Source: Antedon mediterranea (lineage: Eukaryota > Echinodermata > Crinoidea > Comatulida > Antedonidae). From it: a DNA stretch of 64,000 nucleotides. The DNA lies in contig NC_092674.1 in assembly GCF_964355755.1 (NCBI RefSeq), positions 1,245,001-1,309,000 on the forward strand, read 5' to 3'. Under the pieces are notes generated by a model, which saw only the letters and a program-made list of their open reading frames with translations, did no database searches and was not told where the DNA came from. The position numbers and the translations under genes are program-made. The stretch's first letter is position 1. The number at the start of each line of letters is the position of its first letter. Positions 60,745 through 64,000 of the stretch are shown here, one piece after another.

Positions 60745-63700
60745 TAGCACTTGGAAATCTTTCCACATTTTAATTTGTTTCATACTCGGCCCGTAGTTCT
60801 CCTTGATTGCCTTTTGCTTTTCACGTAAACTCTGAAATAAAATCAAAATAATTATTCATTTTCAATTCAATTTATCATTTGCATAATTTTGTTGAGGTAT
60901 GAATAATTTAATAATCACTCAAAACTGAATGGAATACATCATGGATAAAGGAGTATACCAAAATACATCAGGGATAAAGGAGTATACCAAAATACATCAG
61001 GGATAAAGGAGTATACCAAAATACATCAGGGATAAAGGAGTATACCAAAATACATCAGGGATAAAGGAGTATACCAAAATACATCAGGGATAAATGAGTA
61101 TACCAAAATACATCAGGGATAAAGGAGTATACCAAAATACATCAGGGATAAAGGAGTATACCAAAATACATCAGGGATAAAGGAGTATACCAAAATACAT
61201 CAGGGATAAAGGAGTATACCAAAATACATCAGAGATAAAGGAGTATACCAAAATACATCAGGGATAAAGGAGTATACCAAAATACATCAGGGATAAAGGA
61301 GTATACCAAAATACATCAGGGATAAAGGAGTATACCAAAATACATCAGGGATAAAGGAGTATACCAAAATACATCAGGGATAAAGGAGTATACCAAAATA
61401 CATCAGGGATAAAGGAGTATACCAAAATACATCAGGGATAAAGGAGTATACCAAAATACATCAGGGATAAAGGAGTATACCAAAATACATCAGGGATAAA
61501 GGAGTATACCAAAATACATCAGGGATAAATGAGTATACCAAAATACATCAGGGATAAATGAGTATACCAAAATACATCAGGGATAAAGGAGTATACCAAA
61601 ATACATCAGGGATAAAGGAGTATACCAAAATACATCAGGGATAAAGGAGTATACCAAAATACATCAGGGATAAAGGAGTATACCAAAATACATCAGGGAT
61701 AAAGGAGTATACCAAAATACATCAGGGATAAAGGAGTATACCAAAATACATCAGGGATAAAGGAGTATACCAAAATACATCAGGGATAAAGGAGTATACC
61801 AAAATACATCAGGGATAAATGAGTATACCAAAATACATCAGGGATAAAGGAGTATACCAAAATACATCAGGGATAAAGGAGTATACCAAAATACATCAGG
61901 GATAAAGGAGTATACCAAAATACATCAGGGATAAAGGAGTATACCAAAATACATCAGGGATAAAGGAGTATACCAAAATACATCAGGGATAAAGGAGTAT
62001 ACCAAAATACATCAGGGATAAAGGAGTATACCAAAATACATCAGGGATAAAGGAGTATACCAAAATACATCAGGGATAAAGGAGTATACCAAAATACATC
62101 AGGGATAAAGGAGTATACCAAAATACATCAGGGATAAAGGAGTATACCAAAATACATCAGGGATAAAGGAGTATACCAAAATACATCAGGGATAAAGGAG
62201 TATACCAAAATACATCAGGGATAAAGGAGTATACCAAAATACATCAGGGATAAAGGAGTATACCAAAATACATCAGGGATAAAGGAGTATACCAAAATAC
62301 ATCAGGGATAAAGGAGTATACCAAAATACATCAGGGATAAAGGAGTATACCAAAATACATCAGGGATAAAGGAGTATACCAAAATACATCAGGGATAAAG
62401 GAGTATACCAAAATACATCAGGGATAAAGGAGTATACCAAAATACATCAGGGATAAAGGAGTATACCAAAATACATCAGGGATAAAGGAGTATACCAAAA
62501 TACATCAGGGATAAAGGAGTATACCAAAATACATCAGGGATAAAGGAGTATACCAAAATACATCAGGGATAAAGGAGTATACCAAAATACATCAGGGATA
62601 AAGGAGTATACCAAAATACATCAGGGATAAAGGAGTATACCAAAATACATCAGGGATAAAGGAGTATACCAAAATACATCAGGGATAAAGGAGTATACCA
62701 AAATACATCAGGGATAAATGAGTATACCAAAATACATCAGGGATAAAGGAGTATACCAAAATACATCAGGGATAAAGGAGTATACCAAAATACATCAGGG
62801 ATAAAGGAGTATACCAAAATACATCAGGGATAAAGGAGTATACCAAAAATATAATAAAATTATTTGCTCAATTGGAGACCTGTTGTCTTAGGCTCTGTCT
62901 ACACTATCAATCTAGTTTGACAAAAAAAAAGTTTGATGTGCCCAAATATGATAGTGGTATGCTAAAATATGGTAGTGATATGACCTCATCATGTCAATAT
63001 ATGGGCACATCCCATTTTTTGTAACATTAAGTTTTATAGTGTAAACAGATCTTTATGAAGTAGAGTTTAAGCAAGTTTAAACCATATTAACTAAAAGATG
63101 TAGAGATTATATATGGTATAGTGGAACTAGGTCCTATAAAATAATAAAAGTTTGTTAAAAGTTACCTTGCCAAGGTTCTCTTGTTCTTGTATTTTTTTGG
63201 AGTAAAGTTCTCTGTAAGATTTCTTCTTGTCTTGCGGGTTGACGTACGACTTCACTTCCTCTTCAACTCGTTTCTGTTGAAGCAGCAAGATGTTACGCAT
63301 ACAGTTCAAATAATGGAATCTGCTTTCCTCCTGAGAACATTCCTCTCGAAATGCTTTTACGTCCTAAAGATGACAAATAAAATCAGTTGACTGTAGTAGT
63401 AGCTAGTAGGGCCTAATAGACGTATAAGTAGCCCCCAGCAGGCCAGGTAATTACCAATGCCACCTTTACCTTAGTTATTGGGAGAGTTGAATGTATAGTT
63501 TGAATGGTTCTGTGTCATTAATCTAATGCAGACTGCAGTGACATTTTTTTAAATAACAATATTTCTTAATGATAGACTATGTTCAAAGCTGTATACAAAT
63601 GTGTTGGAAAATTCGGGCCCTTTGAAAAGTTGGGTTTTGCGAAAACTTAATAATAGTGAGGTTTTGCAATCTTACAAAAATGGATACGTCACGCACACGT

Positions 63701-64000
63701 ATTCGTTGTCGTAAGCATGGCAACGAAATATTGAGGGTGCCGTCCAAAATATGACTGCTGTAAATTTGAGAACAATTATCTTGTACCTGTTCTAGCTTAG
63801 AGCAGTTGCTGTCCAAGCCAGCTGCCAGAGTATCATAAGAGCTCTTCTTCTCTGTGTGTGCTATTTGTATCTCTTGATGTTTCTGTCGCATTGGTCTCAG
63901 CTCTTTGATGACTGGTGCCAATGCAGACTTCTTAGATGCGATCTTGGAATTTAGACGATGAACCTAAAACGAAAAAATTTATTTGGTTTTTTTTTCAATC
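60646..64000 (-). CDS. IFT81: IFT81, intraflagellar transport protein 81, C-terminal part
   Basis: Three 3' exons are visible: 63787-63963, 63166-63363 and 60646-60831 (187 residues). The gene continues past the right edge. The coiled-coil sequence matches the IFT81 C-terminus block by block: [99 protein letters not shown] and DDQEDRLVL before the stop at 60646. IFT81 pairs with IFT74 in the IFT-B core complex and helps carry tubulin for cilium assembly. The tubulin-binding N-terminus lies outside the window. Oddities: the terminal coding segment is tandemly repeated in the 3' UTR, and the last intron holds a 1.9-kb minisatellite. Confidence 0.95.
60932..62849. repeat. 29-bp minisatellite, about 66 units
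   Basis: The unit 'gggataaaggagtatacc' plus 'aaaatacatca' is repeated almost without change. Rare variants are 'aaatgag' and 'cagagat'. It occupies most of the last IFT81 intron, starting about 100 bp from the terminal exon. Confidence 0.97.
62891..63052. mobile_element. MITE-A copy, last intron of IFT81
   Basis: It runs from 'ggctctgtctacactatcaa' to 'ttatagtgtaaacagatct'. The CArG-like motifs are mutated here (ccaaatatga, caatatatgg). Confidence 0.8.
63657..63775. mobile_element. Fragment related to the 5974-6483 element
   Basis: 'gaggttttgcaatcttac' followed by 'ggatacgtcacgcacacgta' and 'caacgaaatattgagg' matches the left half of the 510-bp element, with short deletions. The right terminal repeat is missing. 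It lies in an IFT81 intron, 11 bp from exon 63787. Confidence 0.75.

Noticed and set aside
60932-62849. CRISPR-like regular array
   Set aside because: The units are contiguous with no unique spacers and lie in an animal intron. It is a minisatellite, as are the 23- and 37-bp arrays.

Overview
The window is animal nuclear DNA: AT-rich, intron-dense, with GT-AG splice sites, many dispersed repeats and several intronic minisatellites. The gene set, the frequent 'aggcct' motifs and an adhesion GPCR carrying a sea-urchin-egg-lectin (SUEL) domain suggest an echinoderm or close ambulacrarian. That placement is inference; no phylogeny was run. Gene models were built by joining exons by eye at GT-AG sites with matching phases.

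Layout. (1) 1-2356, minus: 5' part of an SLC22-type transporter, running off the left edge. (2) 2357-6693: non-genic, with diverged repeats, a truncated LINE end and a 510-bp inverted-repeat element. (3) 6694-30158, minus: two head-to-tail paralogues of a membrane-anchored trefoil plus GH31 alpha-glucosidase (sucrase-isomaltase/maltase-glucoamylase type). Each has 22 coding exons with identical splice phases. The 30158-19168 copy keeps both catalytic aspartates. The 18575-6694 copy has His in place of the acid/base Asp. (4) 32890-36069, minus: a complete FAM122/PABIR gene (PP2A-B55 regulator), eight exons. (5) 37648-40883, minus: alkaline ceramidase (ACER3 type), nine exons. (6) 43416-45565, plus: a complete SHOX homeobox gene, four exons. 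(7) about 48877-58458, plus: an adhesion GPCR with SUEL lectin, Ser/Thr-rich stalk, GPS and 7TM. (8) 60646-64000, minus: the 3' end of IFT81.

The genes do not form a pathway; only the two GH31 genes are functionally linked, as tandem duplicates. The strongest shared theme is repeats acting on genes. A palindromic MITE family (15 copies) carries CArG-box-like motifs. A second MITE family carries inverted CCAAT motifs. Introns hold large minisatellites (37, 23, 29, 47 and about 40 bp units). Three genes have tandem repeats grown out of an exon edge: IFT81 (last coding segment plus stop, four copies), FAM122 (a 5' splice site, eight copies) and the inactive-looking GH31 gene (an exon end plus donor, two copies).
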